Shown piece after piece: positions 51,205 through 63,133 of a stretch of 64,000 bases of DNA. A program made the translations under genes and the position numbers. Source of the DNA: Dryas octopetala (lineage: Eukaryota > Streptophyta > Magnoliopsida > Rosales > Rosaceae). Location of the stretch: positions 10,230,001 through 10,294,000 of the forward strand of contig OY992838.1 of the NCBI GenBank assembly GCA_963921425.1, given 5' to 3'. The notes under the pieces are model-generated. The model did not search any database. It saw only the letters and a program-made list of their open reading frames with translations, and was not told where the DNA came from. The stretch's first letter is position 1; the number at the start of each line of letters is the position of its first letter.

Positions 51205-53205
51205 TCACTGCCGAGTGCGGCGCTGGTATGTCATTGTGTTGCTCAAGTGTGTGCCCTCCAAGATATGTTGTAGACTGTCAATCGCCCTGTAAAGGTGAGA
51301 GAGACGCCTTGTGGCCTCATCCTCGCCCAATGCCACAATAAGGCGAGTGATATGCAACATACGGTCAACACAGTCCTATAAGTAACAAAATCATATATAA
51401 GCAACAATTTATATACCATGCCAAAATATAAGCCAATATTCGCCAGCAATTTCAAAATTTAAGCCTTTGGATCCATACCCTGCCAAATCCTGGTGCCACA
51501 GTCCTGTGGGGGTCAAATGCAGTCCTAAGTGCCGGATTTTGGATGTACGGATGAGATAAATAATGGAACCACTGGAGGTAGCCGTCAACGGTGTCAGATG
51601 GAGCCTTCACTGCTACACTGCGACTATCTTCAGACAATAAGTGGTCCGGCCACCTCTCCCACGTAGTATCAAAGTACTCGTAAAAGGGATTGTACGATTG
51701 CGCATAAGCACCTCGTCCACCACGCTGAGCTGAGGAGCACGTGGTGCAGGGGGGATCGTTTGTACCCGTCCAAATTGCCTCAAGACTCTCTCGGGATAAT
51801 ACGGCTCCACAATGTCGAAACACTTGATCAATCCTGTGTAGAATGCCACATCCAGTAATGGATGTTGTTGTCTACTGGATTTGTAGGGTTCCCATATCAC
51901 CTGAAGAAAGAAAAAAAACAAAAGAAAGTTAGTATCAAATAATTCATCCAAGAGCAACAAATGCAAAATTAAGTCTAATTTTTCATTATCACTATAAATA
52001 TATACCTCATCCGCCTTCAAATCGTCAAGTCGTTGTCTCAGTTTCTGCACATCTTCACAAGTTGTCCCAGTATCCCTCCTCGGAGTCCATCGGAGCGCAC
52101 GGGGGCTACTCTCTAAGTAATTAATGTCATAGCCCAAACTAACAATATGGTGCATATGCTCATACACTCATGCCTCCAACAAGGTCATATATCCACACAT
52201 TTGCTTAACCTTAGACCTAGAAGCAACACCTAACTGCCGATACAGGAAAGATAAGGCCCCTGCACCCCATGCATATTGGCTAGTGGTGTCGAGATTAGTT
52301 AGTAATCTTAGGTATTGGACTTGTACCCTTATGCCAGTCTTATCGGCAAAAAGGGTACATCCCAATAAGAACAATAAATAGGCTCTAGCAGCACACCTCA
52401 CTAGCTCATCATCATCTGTATCACACACATGTGCAAACGTCGACTGTAACCACTCAAGACGCACATACTCATCAGAATAGTCATCCAACTCTGATGTGGC
52501 ATCTGCCTCACTCACCCCTAAGTATGTTCTCAATAACAAATTTGATGCAATATGATCATGAGGGGGTGTAGAAAGTGATAAACCCACAATCGGAATTCCC
52601 AAAATGTTTGACACATCATCTAGTGTGATGATCATCTCACCGAATGGCATATGGAAAGTATTAGTCTCAGGCTGCCACCTCTCAACAAAGGCTGAGACAA
52701 CTACCTTATCAACAGTACGGTACGAGCATGACACCAGTGGTCCGAGCCCAGATCTAATCACATACCCCTTCACATTGTTATTATCATTTCTACTCCACAA
52801 GTCCCATGTGCGCAGCTTTGTTGTTTTGGATATGCATCTTAGGGGCTCACGTTCCTATTTTCAAAAACAAGCCACAAGTCAATTACAATATTACAATACT
52901 TCATTTTTCCAAATGGAGGCAGCAATGTGACTGTTAAAGCTCCTAAGCAATGACATATCAGTGGGACCTCCAGGGAAAGGCCCATCTGGATCATTGTTGT
53001 CATCTTCTATTACATTCTCTTCCGGCTGGACATCATCCCCCCTCTCTTGGTAAATAGTTTTGCCCGTTTTCCTACGCCTCTCTGAAGCTGTAGGACGTGT
53101 TCGATCTTCATTTGCAGCACCACCTCTAGAAGATCTACCTCTACAAGTTTCGCCTCGAGAAGATTTACCTCTAGATGCCCCTCTCTTATCCATACCTATA
53201 TTCAA
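51205..53205 (-). pseudogene. PMD (MAIN-like) gene of copy B, decayed
   Basis: The exon plan matches copy A: 52900-53205, 52006-52854, 51479-51900 and 51205-51375. The last exon ends THLSNTMTYQRRTRQ and a TGA at 51205-51207. Against copy A, a Trp codon in exon 2 has become TGA (near 52168) and 5 extra bases (CTGAG, near 51728) shift the frame of exon 3. The first intron is cut to about 45 bp, probably too short to splice in a plant. The rest stays close to copy A, so decay is recent. No functional PMD protein is expected. Confidence 0.8.
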
Positions 53206-53300
53206 AAATTGAAATCATGTTTAGAATACATAGAATATAAGTTATCATGAAATATAGAATAAGAGAAAAGTGTATGTAAAAATATTTTATATTCATGTCA

Positions 53301-53655
53301 TTCGGCAGATGTCTACCGAAAATTTCAGATCCATTCGGTAGATGTCCACCGAAATATTAAGACCCATTCGACAGACACCCACCGAACATATATCAAAGTT
53401 TCGACAGATGCCCGTCGAATGGAACCACCAATAGTTAAATCAATATATTCATTCGACAGAGACCCACCGAATGATATTTGATATTTCAGAGGATATCTAC
53501 CGAATGAATGTAAATAATTCAGAACTGAACTACCGAATGAATTTGTAAACACATTTCCACCAAATTCTGTTCGGAAGTATACTATCGAATATTTTGAAAT
53601 AATTCGACAGTATACTTCCGAACAAGTTAAGAAATTTCGGTACACCAGTACCGAA
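53301..53655. repeat. 33-bp-phased palindrome array, right end of copy B
   Basis: Ten units start at 53301, 53334, 53367, 53400, 53452, 53485, 53518, 53570, 53603 and 53636. The steps are 33, 33, 33, 52, 33, 33, 52, 33 and 33, the same pattern as copy A. Two units (53485, 53518) have lost the first G to A, a C-to-T type change on the other strand as expected from CpG methylation. The array ends 505 bp inside the right terminus. Confidence 0.9.
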
Positions 53656-54169
53656 TGAAATTCGAAATCAGATCCAGACACCCACTTTCAAAATCTCATT
53701 CTAATTTGTCTAAAATATCAAATATCTGTGTAATTGGAAGGCCAAATATATATATTAATGCATTACACAATCCTAAACCGGAAAATTTCAGTGTTGACAA
53801 AGAGTGACACCGAGAATGAGTAAGGGAGAGTATGAGGGAGAAAGTAACCACCTGAAATTGCAGAGGAGGAATCGGCGGTGAAGGAGAGGACCGGCGATGG
53901 CGGGGAGGACCGGCGACTGGTGGTGTGTAAGCGGGGGTGGGGTCTGCGGGTAGGCAGGGGTGGGGTATATTGGTGGTGTGTTGTTTGGGTGGGGTAGGTG
54001 GGTGTAGATAGAAAAAATGATGTATTTTGTGAAATTAGGGGTATTTCTGTCATTTTAGGGTGGTTAACTCAGTAGAAATTTAAAAAATTATACATGGGGG
54101 TGGTGAACTAAGCAAAGGTGGTCAACTCAGCACAAAAGGGTGGTGTGCATAGCCCCCCCCTTTATTAAA

Positions 54170-57100
54170 ATCTTTAAATTCCTTTATGGTATTAGGGTGC
54201 ATGCTATTCATGTGTTGGAAACAACCACATGAACGTACTACTACGCTACGTAAATTTGTCTATGTGTTAGGATTAAGTGATGCTATATGTGAGAGCGTAT
54301 TGTGAGAAATATCTTATATTAAAAAACTATGATTTATATAATAATTTATAAAAATCTTAAACCTCTCCTCCATATTACCAACTAATTTTAGAATGAATAC
54401 CTAAATTTATTTAATAGCAACAATTACACCCTATTAGTATATGCAAACTGTTACACCTTATTAGTATTACTTTTTTACAACACACGCAGTCAATAAATAA
54501 CCTTGTGCATGCATGTGATTGCCATTGTCAAGTTGGTGACATTTTCATAGAGCTAGGGAGAGAGAGTTTTAAGCACGATGCATGTACATGATTCCCATCA
54601 CCACAGGTCCACAAGCAAAGCAAAGGGTACGTTTCTAAGTTTCCCATCTGTACAAGCTGTTCCTTTACGACTCTCTCTGTCTCTGTCCCAATATTGAAGA
54701 AATTAGTGTCTGTCTGTATATTCTTCTCCTTATATTTATGTGGAAACTAGATGTGGGAAGGAGAGTAGTGTTGGGTTATAATGCTCTTGTCGTAGCCAAA
54801 GATTTGGTCTTTCACAGATTCAATAAGAAATCCCAAAAAAGACCAAATATTATCAGACTGAGTGGGGTCCACAGAGAATATATGTATGAGACGATCCAGT
54901 AACAGCTAGCTAAGCCTTGTGAGTTGTGACAGAGATACGCCTCCCTCTCCCTGGTCTGGTACCAATTCTTGTACCGACCCACATTGCATACCAAGTTACC
55001 AACCACCACCTGTTGACCACGCGGTATCAAATTAACTCTTGAAATTAGCTATTAAATGACCGAACAAAAAAGAAATTTAGTTATCCATCTCAAAATCAAT
55101 TGCCTTACATTTTCGATGCTCAGTCTTTCTCTCAACGCTCCCCTGCTCGTGTGGCATCACTCAAGCCTAACACGTGGATAGCCTGCTCCGATACCAAGAA
55201 AAAATCTACGTATCCATCCCAAAATCAATTGGTAATGTGAGGAATAACTCAAACCCTTATAAGCTATTAGCAAGACCTCACATTTTTTATGTGAGATCTT
55301 TCTCTAAAGAACAAATATCACCGATGTTTACACTCTTTATGTTTATTTTTCTCATTACATGATGATAGAGATAAATATATAAAGTCTTTACACCTGTTAT
55401 ATGAAAATTTTGCTCATTACATAACAATGATTTTTTTCACTCTTAACAATTAATTGACGGGTTCATCTTTTATTTTTAAGATACAAAGTTTCTATTACTA
55501 AATATGATTGTATGTCATATAACTGTATCAAAGTTTTTTGTGTAATTAAGGCAGGGGTAACAGAATGAAGGAAATGTAAGTTTAGACCAACAAATTATAA
55601 TGTAATAGGGGTAGATCATTAATACACAGTTAATCAACCTTCTCTTATGTCGTAGGTTCTTATATGCAATACACAGTCACATGTTTGTTTTTTACCTTTC
55701 CAAGATTAAGTGCCATGTTTAGGGACATTTTTTCAAGCTGATGCCCCGAGGAGCCTTTCCAGTGAAAGCATGCATATCGATAATCAAAGTCCTAATGGAT
55801 CACTTCATTGTATATATAGGGTAATTAATGTTCTTTTATCAAATATATGACATGTTATCATGAAACCTTTATGCATTTTGTGGTCAGATGTGACTACCCT
55901 TTCCTAACATGTATATGAAAACTACTTTTATATGATGTGATTTACGTGTATGTTGAGAGAAAGAGGTCACATGCGACCGTCGTACAAAAAACATAACAGG
56001 GCCAGTTCTGTGAGACCTAAAACAAAAACCATGTACTTTTGTTATTGACTTTTTGGTCAATCGGATATGAGTTTCTGGTGTGCTGCTTGTTATTAATTTG
56101 TGATTGTGTTATCGTTGAACTAGATGAAGCGCATTTGTTAATTTTAATGTATAGTATCAGAGTTTTGGTTTTAAGACGTTTTGGATTTAAAATCTTCATT
56201 CTTCACTTTTTTGCTGGTTTGCAAGGAGTATTGTGAGACAATCAGGCTGCAGCCGCACCATATGTTTTTAAGGAAGGAAATTGGAGTATCCAATCCAAAA
56301 TATATCGATAATAAGAGGAGAGTCCAACTCCTTATAAACCATAATTTTATAATGTGGGATAACATACTTAATGAAAGAGATTTTCCTATCCCTGCATTTG
56401 CCTATGTAAATCCTATATAATCTTGTGAAATCAAATTGGTTATTAGATCAATAACAATAAAAGATTAGGGAAAAGATTTTGTGCCCTAATTCTATGTGCA
56501 TGGTAAAGTAAATTGTACATGTCACTATTTATTTATTTTGAAGATTAGACACATCATTAATGATATTTATATCAAATTAATATAATTTTTTCTAAAAAAC
56601 CATCACCCAACTCAAATCCAAGGGCTGTAATTTAATTTTTATTTTGCAAAGAATTTATAATTTTTTGACACTCTAAGGCTCATCTGCGATCCGCCATCTG
56701 TTGTACTCTTTGGAAATTGGATTTAAAGGAATAGATGTCAATGGTAATGTCCATGATAACATGTATGCCATCAAATGATCGAAATAGTGCTCTTAATCCC
56801 CTACAACTAGTTTCCTCCGACTTGCAAAAGAAGTGGGCTGGCCACTAGCATCCATATATCTCCAACAATTGGGTGGTAAATAGGTTTAGGTTTTATTCAA
56901 AAGTTTGATCAATGGAAACATTTTGATATAATCGCACTTACCATTTTATTTGAAATTTTGATCTTTCTAAAACTATATATACTACAGTGGCTGGATTGTT
57001 TTCCAAAAAATGTCTTCTCAAATCTGCTGGGTTTCTTTTCTTATTTTATTTTAGTTTTAAATTTTCTCTTTTTTATAATTTTTTCATTTAAATTTTGTAA

Positions 57101-59250
57101 AATTATAGAAAAGGTTAAATTAGTCTTTTTCAAAAGTTTACGTGACAAATAAAATATAAGATATATTTAACAATATTAACTACTCTAATGACATATATAG
57201 AAATTCTATGTCAGTAGGGCACCCTAGCACAGCCCAAAAGATTATCGGACATTGAAGGTGCTTTTTACTAATCAAAATACTACTTTTCTTGGTAGTGTGA
57301 TTGAATGCTGCAAACACCAAGGTCTCATTTGGAAGTTGAGATTGGACATGATAAATTCAATTAAAATGGACAAAAGTTTTAATTTATGAGAAAAACTTTT
57401 ATATAATCAGTGTATATTCCATTTGTATTAACTTTCTCGTTACGTGATAAGAAAGATAGATATATACACGCATAATAGAAAATTTTTCATTACATCAAGC
57501 ATACTAATAGAAATTTTTTTTTTTTCATTAGACTAAGCGTATATATATATGTATACATATATAAAGTAGCGTTCTAGAGTTAACCAGTTAGTAAGTTAAA
57601 ATGAATAAGTTGAATTATGAATCACGTTGTGTTGTAGGCTCAAAATGGTGGTTAGTGTTCGTATTATTTGTACTGTATATATACAAAAATACTCTAATAC
57701 TTATTAGTTAACAAGTTAATACGAAACTAATTACTTTTTTGAACCTTATGCATGATATATAGGCCCAATTAGCCATAGTGAATTGTTTTTATATTTGTAC
57801 AAGAAAAGATATTCTTATAATACAAGAAATCCTATGCTACTATACGCTAGGAATTAAGGAAAGAAATTTGGAAACTAATTAAACGATATCAAGAAAGGTA
57901 ATCTCGATCTTGATATGATTTTGTACCTTAATTAATGAGCTTCTATATGCGCGCATCTTCCAAAGTCTTCTAGCACGTTAAGTTAATGAAGTTTTCAAAA
58001 AAAATTTTTTTTATAGGACATATATATGAGACATATTGAAAGAAAGAGAACGAAGAACATATAAAATAGCTTTTAAATAAAGAAATATAGGCATAAACTA
58101 TCCAATGTTAAATTTATCTATTATTGTTCTTTTCTTCCTCACCTCTTTCATTCTTCTTAAATTTATCTCATATTTCTTCTTAATTAGAGAGAATAAAAGA
58201 TAAAAAAACAAAAGAATCATCATAACTAAAATTTTCTTTTACATATGCCAAAACTAATTAAATTATTATCAATAATGTCTTGAAATGCTCACTCTAGTGC
58301 GAACTTCTATTTTGTGCTTTGCACTAGAGTATGGGAGTACTTTAGGGCCCGTTTGATTCCTAGAATTAAAATATTGAATTCTTGAGAAATAAATTATGAT
58401 GAATTATCGAGAAATAAATTCTGATGAATTATCTAAGAAGGAAATATAATTTTTTAGAGAGAAGGGAATATAAGATTCACATTCTTGTGTTGATAATTGA
58501 GAAAGCAAACCAGTATATACCTTTTTATTTCCATTCTCATTTTGATTTGTGCAGGAATAAAAAATAAAATGGGTTAAAATGATCTTGAAAAAGCATAATT
58601 AATGATTTTTCATGAGAAGGTAAAATCAAACTCATGCTAAGAGGAATGATTCATTTTTCTGCTTTTGGAAGCATCAGATTCTCATGAACCAGAAAATAAT
58701 TTATCATGCATGTACTTATCAAACATGAGAATTGAATAATTTTTTTATTCCTAAATTTCTAAAACTTGAATCAAATGGATGCTAGAAAAATGTAAATTTC
58801 AATCTTTTTAATAAATAAATAATTAAAAAAATATTCAGGTATAAAAAATTTAACAATATAAAAAACTTGGACGTACCAATCATAACTTTCACAAAATTTT
58901 TTATTTTTGTTAAGTTGGGGACAAAGCCCGAAATTTACACGGAATTTCAGCTAATACAAGAATGTGAAAAATTTTATAATTCCCAAATTAGTATCATCCC
59001 CCGGTGACTCACACACCGTATTGAAACAAACGCGTTTTCCAGATGTCAATTTGGACGGCTGCGATTTGGCTTGCCCGTAAATTTAGTGAAGCCCGTCTTT
59101 TTTGGACAAACGGAAACGGAAAGTACAAGACGTTGACACGGCACACAGCTATGATTCAATGATGCACGGACCACGTCTAGTCCTGAGCTGTCTGAGGGCT
59201 CACGGTAACTATCCGTGAACCTACACGTAGGCTAGCGTCCCCCAAACCCT
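54170..59250. other. AT-rich spacer before the AGP gene
   Basis: No gene is recognised in about 5 kb. A dispersed repeat at about 55080-55320 shares the phrases CAATTGGTAATG and CGTGTGGCATCACTCAAGCC with 11570-11720. A related-looking piece lies near 56230-56420. At 57538-57563 there is an AT-rich TATATG repeat. About 58345-58782 may be a MITE (GGGCCCGTTTGATTC mirrored by GAATCAAATGGATGC) without a clear target duplication. Confidence 0.4.
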
Positions 59251-59256
59251 CCCCCT

Positions 59257-59263
59257 ATATAAA
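59257..59263 (+). promoter_or_regulatory. TATA box of the AGP gene
   Basis: TATATAA in a C-rich context lies 132 bp before the ATG. The leader that follows is CT-rich (TCTCTCTCTC at 59342-59353), a common feature of strongly expressed plant genes. Inferred from sequence only. Confidence 0.65.
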
Positions 59264-59388
59264 CCCCTCTCTACCTCCTTGTCTCACTCCATACAATCTC
59301 TGTCCAAACCCCAAACCCTCACTCTCTCTCCATTTTTTCAGTCTCTCTCTCTCTACGAGTTACGATTGATCGGTCTCCACTCTCCACA

Positions 59389-59829
59389 ATGGCTCGCTCG
59401 GCATTCACGTTGGTGTTGATGTTCGCTTTGGTGGCCGGCTCGGCTCTGGCTCAAGCCCCCGGAGCCGCGCCGACTGGTGCTCCAACCGCTACCGCGACTC
59501 CACCAAAGGCGGCTCCACCGGCTAAGACCCCGGCTCCTGGCGCTTCTCCTACCTCGGCTCCTACACAAGCTTCGACTCCATCTTCGGCTTCAGCTCCAAC
59601 CCCCACAGGAACTACTTCTACTCCGGCCTCGGCTCCGACCTCGTCTCCGACCAGCTCTCCTCCGGCTCCACCGACTTCGGCTTCGGGCCCGTCCCCCTCC
59701 GGTGACGTCACTCCGGCTGGCGCCGGTGGCTCTCCTGCTCAGGCTCCGACTGGTGGAGCCGGTTTGAACAGAGTCTACGGTGCCGTGTCTGTAGCCGCGG
59801 TCGTCTTGGCGACGTCGTTTTTGCTGTAG
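59389..59829 (+). CDS. Classical arabinogalactan protein (GPI-anchored)
   Basis: The 146-aa product has the full layout of a classical AGP. Residues 1-21 are a secretion signal, cut before QAPGAAP. Residues 22 to about 125 are a Pro/Ala/Ser/Thr domain full of AP, SP and TP dipeptides, the sites where proline is hydroxylated and arabinogalactan attached. The C-terminus (VYGAVSVAAVVLATSFLL) is a hydrophobic GPI-anchor signal. The mature proteoglycan should sit on the outer plasma membrane and in the wall, with roles in growth and signalling. Only two lysines lie in the Pro-rich part, so it is not of the lysine-rich AGP type. It is intronless and GC-rich, with a TATA box upstream. Overlapping frames in the same region are by-products of its GC-rich repeats. 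Confidence 0.93.
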   Translation: MARSAFTLVLMFALVAGSALAQAPGAAPTGAPTATATPPKAAPPAKTPAPGASPTSAPTQASTPSSASAPTPTGTTSTPASAPTSSPTSSPPAPPTSASGPSPSGDVTPAGAGGSPAQAPTGGAGLNRVYGAVSVAAVVLATSFLL

Positions 59830-60800
59830 ATCTATTAGTTGCGGAGGGTTTTCAGTGTTTGGCTAACAAGATCCCGGAGTTTTTCGTATATTAGTGGTAG
59901 AATTTATTAGTACTATTTTTGCCGATTTATTATTTTAGTTTAATTTTAGGATGGTATTGGATGGACGGTGTTGATTTGATCATGTGGTGGAGGTTCTGTT
60001 TAGTATTTTGTTATTATTACTTTTATTATTATTGATATTGGTGATTATGGATTTAATTAGTTCTGTTATGATTGAATATTTGAATCCTATATTTAATTAT
60101 TGAAAGTCTTTGACGATGAGTTTTTTAATCCATCTGAGTTGAGAATCGGTGAGGACGTGGGGAAGAGGTAGTTTTTGTCTGTTTGTTTGATACGGACAGT
60201 GGAGAGTGGGGTTGGTTGGGAGTGTGAGTTGGTGATGTTCGATTTTTCGTGAAACTGGGTTTGGTTTTGTCGTTAGGTGAAGAAAAGTAGAGCATAGCTT
60301 TAGAGACCCACGTGCTTTGCCACAGACACGCAAAGAGCTTTAGGAAGAAAAAAAATAAAGAAAGACAGAAAGAGTGAAGGTTTATAGTTTGGTAATTTTA
60401 TATTTGTTTAGGGTTAGAGCTGGATGAAAATTAGGTACCCCTTAGGGGTGAGTGGGTGACCCAAGCATTGTCCTTAGGGAACGATATTTGAACATTGGAT
60501 TGGATGTATACGGATTTATTTCTAATATTGACCGGTTCAATCTTGTTCATTAGAGTGCATATGGTGTCTGCATTGCATTGTAGATGTTCTCAAATATTAG
60601 GATGGAACCAATGATCAATCCCATGTATGTTTGAGGCTCTTGGATTGATTTTGGTTTCTGTGTTTTGATGAACGTGTTGTGCGTTTGGGTGGTAATTTGG
60701 TAAACATGTTCCTACTCATGATTCTTAGAAGGTTTCTGGTTTTGTTGCTTCAATTGAAAAGTTTAAACCCATGTCAGGAAATTTTTTTGACATGGTATGG
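59830..60800. other. AGP 3' region and spacer
   Basis: The first 200-300 bases should be the AGP 3' UTR. No further gene is seen. A 78-aa minus-strand frame at 60097-60333 matches nothing I know. Confidence 0.4.
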
Positions 60801-60808
60801 GCAACAAT

Positions 60809-63125
60809 TAGGGCTCACCAAATAGCCCAAGGCCCAAAGCCCGCCCGGCCCATTGGGCCCGAAGCCCGATTTGGCCCGACATTTGGGCCGGCCCGGCCCG
60901 GCCCGAAAATTTCTTGGGTTGGGCTTGGGCCATCCCCTTGAAGCCCACGGCCCGTCCAAAGCCCGGCCCGAAGCCCAAAGTCCGTTTAATATCTTCAATA
61001 AAAAAAAATATAGGATTTTGGCTATGTTATGAATTGAACTTGAGACCTCATAGAACAAATTTCAACTCTCAACCAACTGAGCTGACTAGTTTATTTGTCT
61101 AATTTGTGAATCATAACATATTTAATAGGTTTTTCGTTTGTTTACTCTAATAAATTATTAATATGCTTATTAAGTTATTATATAATTCTATAATATTAGT
61201 AAATAGTAATAGTGTAAAGTGTAAACTATACTATGTAATACCATAAATAATAAACTTTGAAAATTATATACAACATTACAAATTTACAACTATAATAAAA
61301 CATAAATGTATATGTATATATACAACTTTTATAATACAACTATAATTAAAGTTATTAAACCATGATTGTTCATTAATTTAATAATTTGAACCGTTCATTT
61401 TATATGTTGATAGTCAAAGATTATCCTTACAAAAAATCGGCCAAATCGGAATTCATTTACCCATTCGATTATCATTAAAAAAACCATGATCATTCATTAA
61501 TTCGACCATCGTTACGTCACTTTTACATATAAATACACTTGAAGAGTTGAAGAGTATAATTCTAATAACTTTCTCGTTGAAACCTTATTGTTTTCATAAT
61601 TGTGAAGACCACAACGTGATTTCAACAATCTGAGTCGTTCATTTTCTATATTCATAGTCAAAGATCATCCTTACAAAAAATCAGCAAAATCAGAACTCAT
61701 CTACCCATTCGATTATCATTAGAAAAATCACGATCGTTCATAAGTTGGACCACCATTATCTAATTTCTACATTTCCAATTGAACTAATTTTTTGCAGGGA
61801 TGATCTTTGAGTGAAAAACTAAAAAATGAACGGTTCGGATCATTGAAAACTTGGAAACACGATCGAGATGTGAGCTTCTACATATAAATACACTTGAAGA
61901 GTTGAAGAATATAATTCTAATAACTTTCCGGTTGAAACATTGTCGTTTCCATAATTGTGAAGACCACAACGTGATTTTAACAATCTTAGCCGTTCATTTT
62001 TTATGTTAATAGTCAAAGATCATCCTTACAAAAAATTGGCTATATCGGAATTCATCTACCCATTCGATTATCATTAGAAAAACCACAATCGTTCATTAAT
62101 TCGACCACCGTTATGTCATTTTTACATCTCCGATTAAGCTAATTTTTTGCAAGAATTCTCTTTGAGTGGGGAACTAAAACTTGAACGATTCGGATCGTTG
62201 AAAACACGATCGATATGTGAACTTCTACATATAAATACACTTGAAGAGTATAATTCTAATAACTTTTCCGTTGAAACCTTGTTGTTTCCATAATTATGAA
62301 GACCACAACGTGATTTCAACAATTTGATCCGTTCATTTTCTATGTTCATAGTCAAAGATCATCCGTACAAAAAATCGGCTAAATCGACATTCATCTACCC
62401 ATTCGATCATCATTAGAAAAACCATGATCGTTCATTAATTCGACCACCATTATGTCACTTTTACATCTCCGATTAAGCTAATTTTTTGCACGAATTATCT
62501 TTGAGTGAGGAACTAAAATTTGAACGGTTCGGATCGTTGACAACACAATTGCATCGTTTGTTTATAAAAATATGTAATAAAATATATAATAAAACATATG
62601 TACATTTATGTTTTATTATAGTTGTAATGTTGTATATAATTTTAAAAGTTTATTATTTATGGTATTACACTATTACTAACATAATAGTATTATAGAATAA
62701 CTTAATAAGCATATTAATAATTTATTGAAGTAAACAAACGAAAAAGCTATTAAATATGTTATGATTCACAAACTTATCAAATAAACTGGTCAGTTCAGTT
62801 GGTTGAGAGTTGAAGTTTATTATGTGAGGTCTCATGTTCAAATCACAACATAGCCAAATCTTTTTTTTTTTTTTTTTAACATATATATGTGTCTAAACAG
62901 GCTTTGGGCCTATTTGGGCCGCCCGTTTGGGCCTAGCCCGGCCCGGCCCTCCAAGCCCGCAAGCCAAAGCCCGATGGGCGGGCCTTGGGCTTGTGTATTA
63001 AAGCCCAAGCCCGGCCCGGCCCGGCCCGAAAGCCCTATTGGGCTTCTATCATTCAAGCCCGAGCCCGGCCCGAACCCGAAAAATTTGAGCCGGGCTAGCT
63101 CGGCCCGGCCCATTGCCGACCCCTA
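60809..63125. mobile_element. hAT-type foldback element with long inverted arms
   Basis: The ends TAGGGCTCACCAA and TTGCCGACCCCTA are inverted copies, and an identical 8-bp direct repeat GCAACAAT flanks them (60801-60808 and 63126-63133), the hAT signature. The inverted similarity extends about 500 bp on each side (to about 61320, and from about 62590): first a GGCCC-rich stretch, then an AT-rich arm containing the mirrored phrase GAATCATAACATATTTAATAG. The core (61380-62560) is a tandem repeat. No transposase frame is present, so the 2317-bp element is non-autonomous. Confidence 0.85.
61380..62560. repeat. Tandem repeat of about 340-360 bp in the hAT core
   Basis: The phrase ATCCTTACAAAAAAT recurs at about 61423, 61665, 62021 and (with one change) 62361. 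The phrase TAATTCTAATAACTTT recurs at about 61557, 61913 and 62250. Units are therefore about 340-357 bp, with a shorter first unit. They also contain CTACCCATTCGATTATCATTAG and GAAGACCACAACGTGATTT. They are non-coding. Confidence 0.8.
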
Positions 63126-63133
63126 GCAACAAT

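Larger units (their letters stand above)
49559..54160 (-). mobile_element. PMD-carrying Mutator-like element, copy B (complete)
   Basis: The left end GAGGGCGGCTATTCCGACC and the right end, read inward, GGGGGGGGCTATGCACACC are inverted copies. The similarity continues through TTGTGCTTAGTTGACCACC on the left and TTGTGCTGAGTTGACCACC on the right. A perfect 9-bp duplication, TTTATTAAA, flanks the element at 49550-49558 and 54161-54169; 9 bp is the MULE signature. The right end contains three tandem GGTGGTNAACTMAGY motifs (54059, 54099, 54117). Within 4602 bp lie a left palindrome array, short coding remnants on the plus strand, a decayed PMD gene on the minus strand and a right palindrome array. 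There is no complete transposase, so the copy is non-autonomous. Confidence 0.88.
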
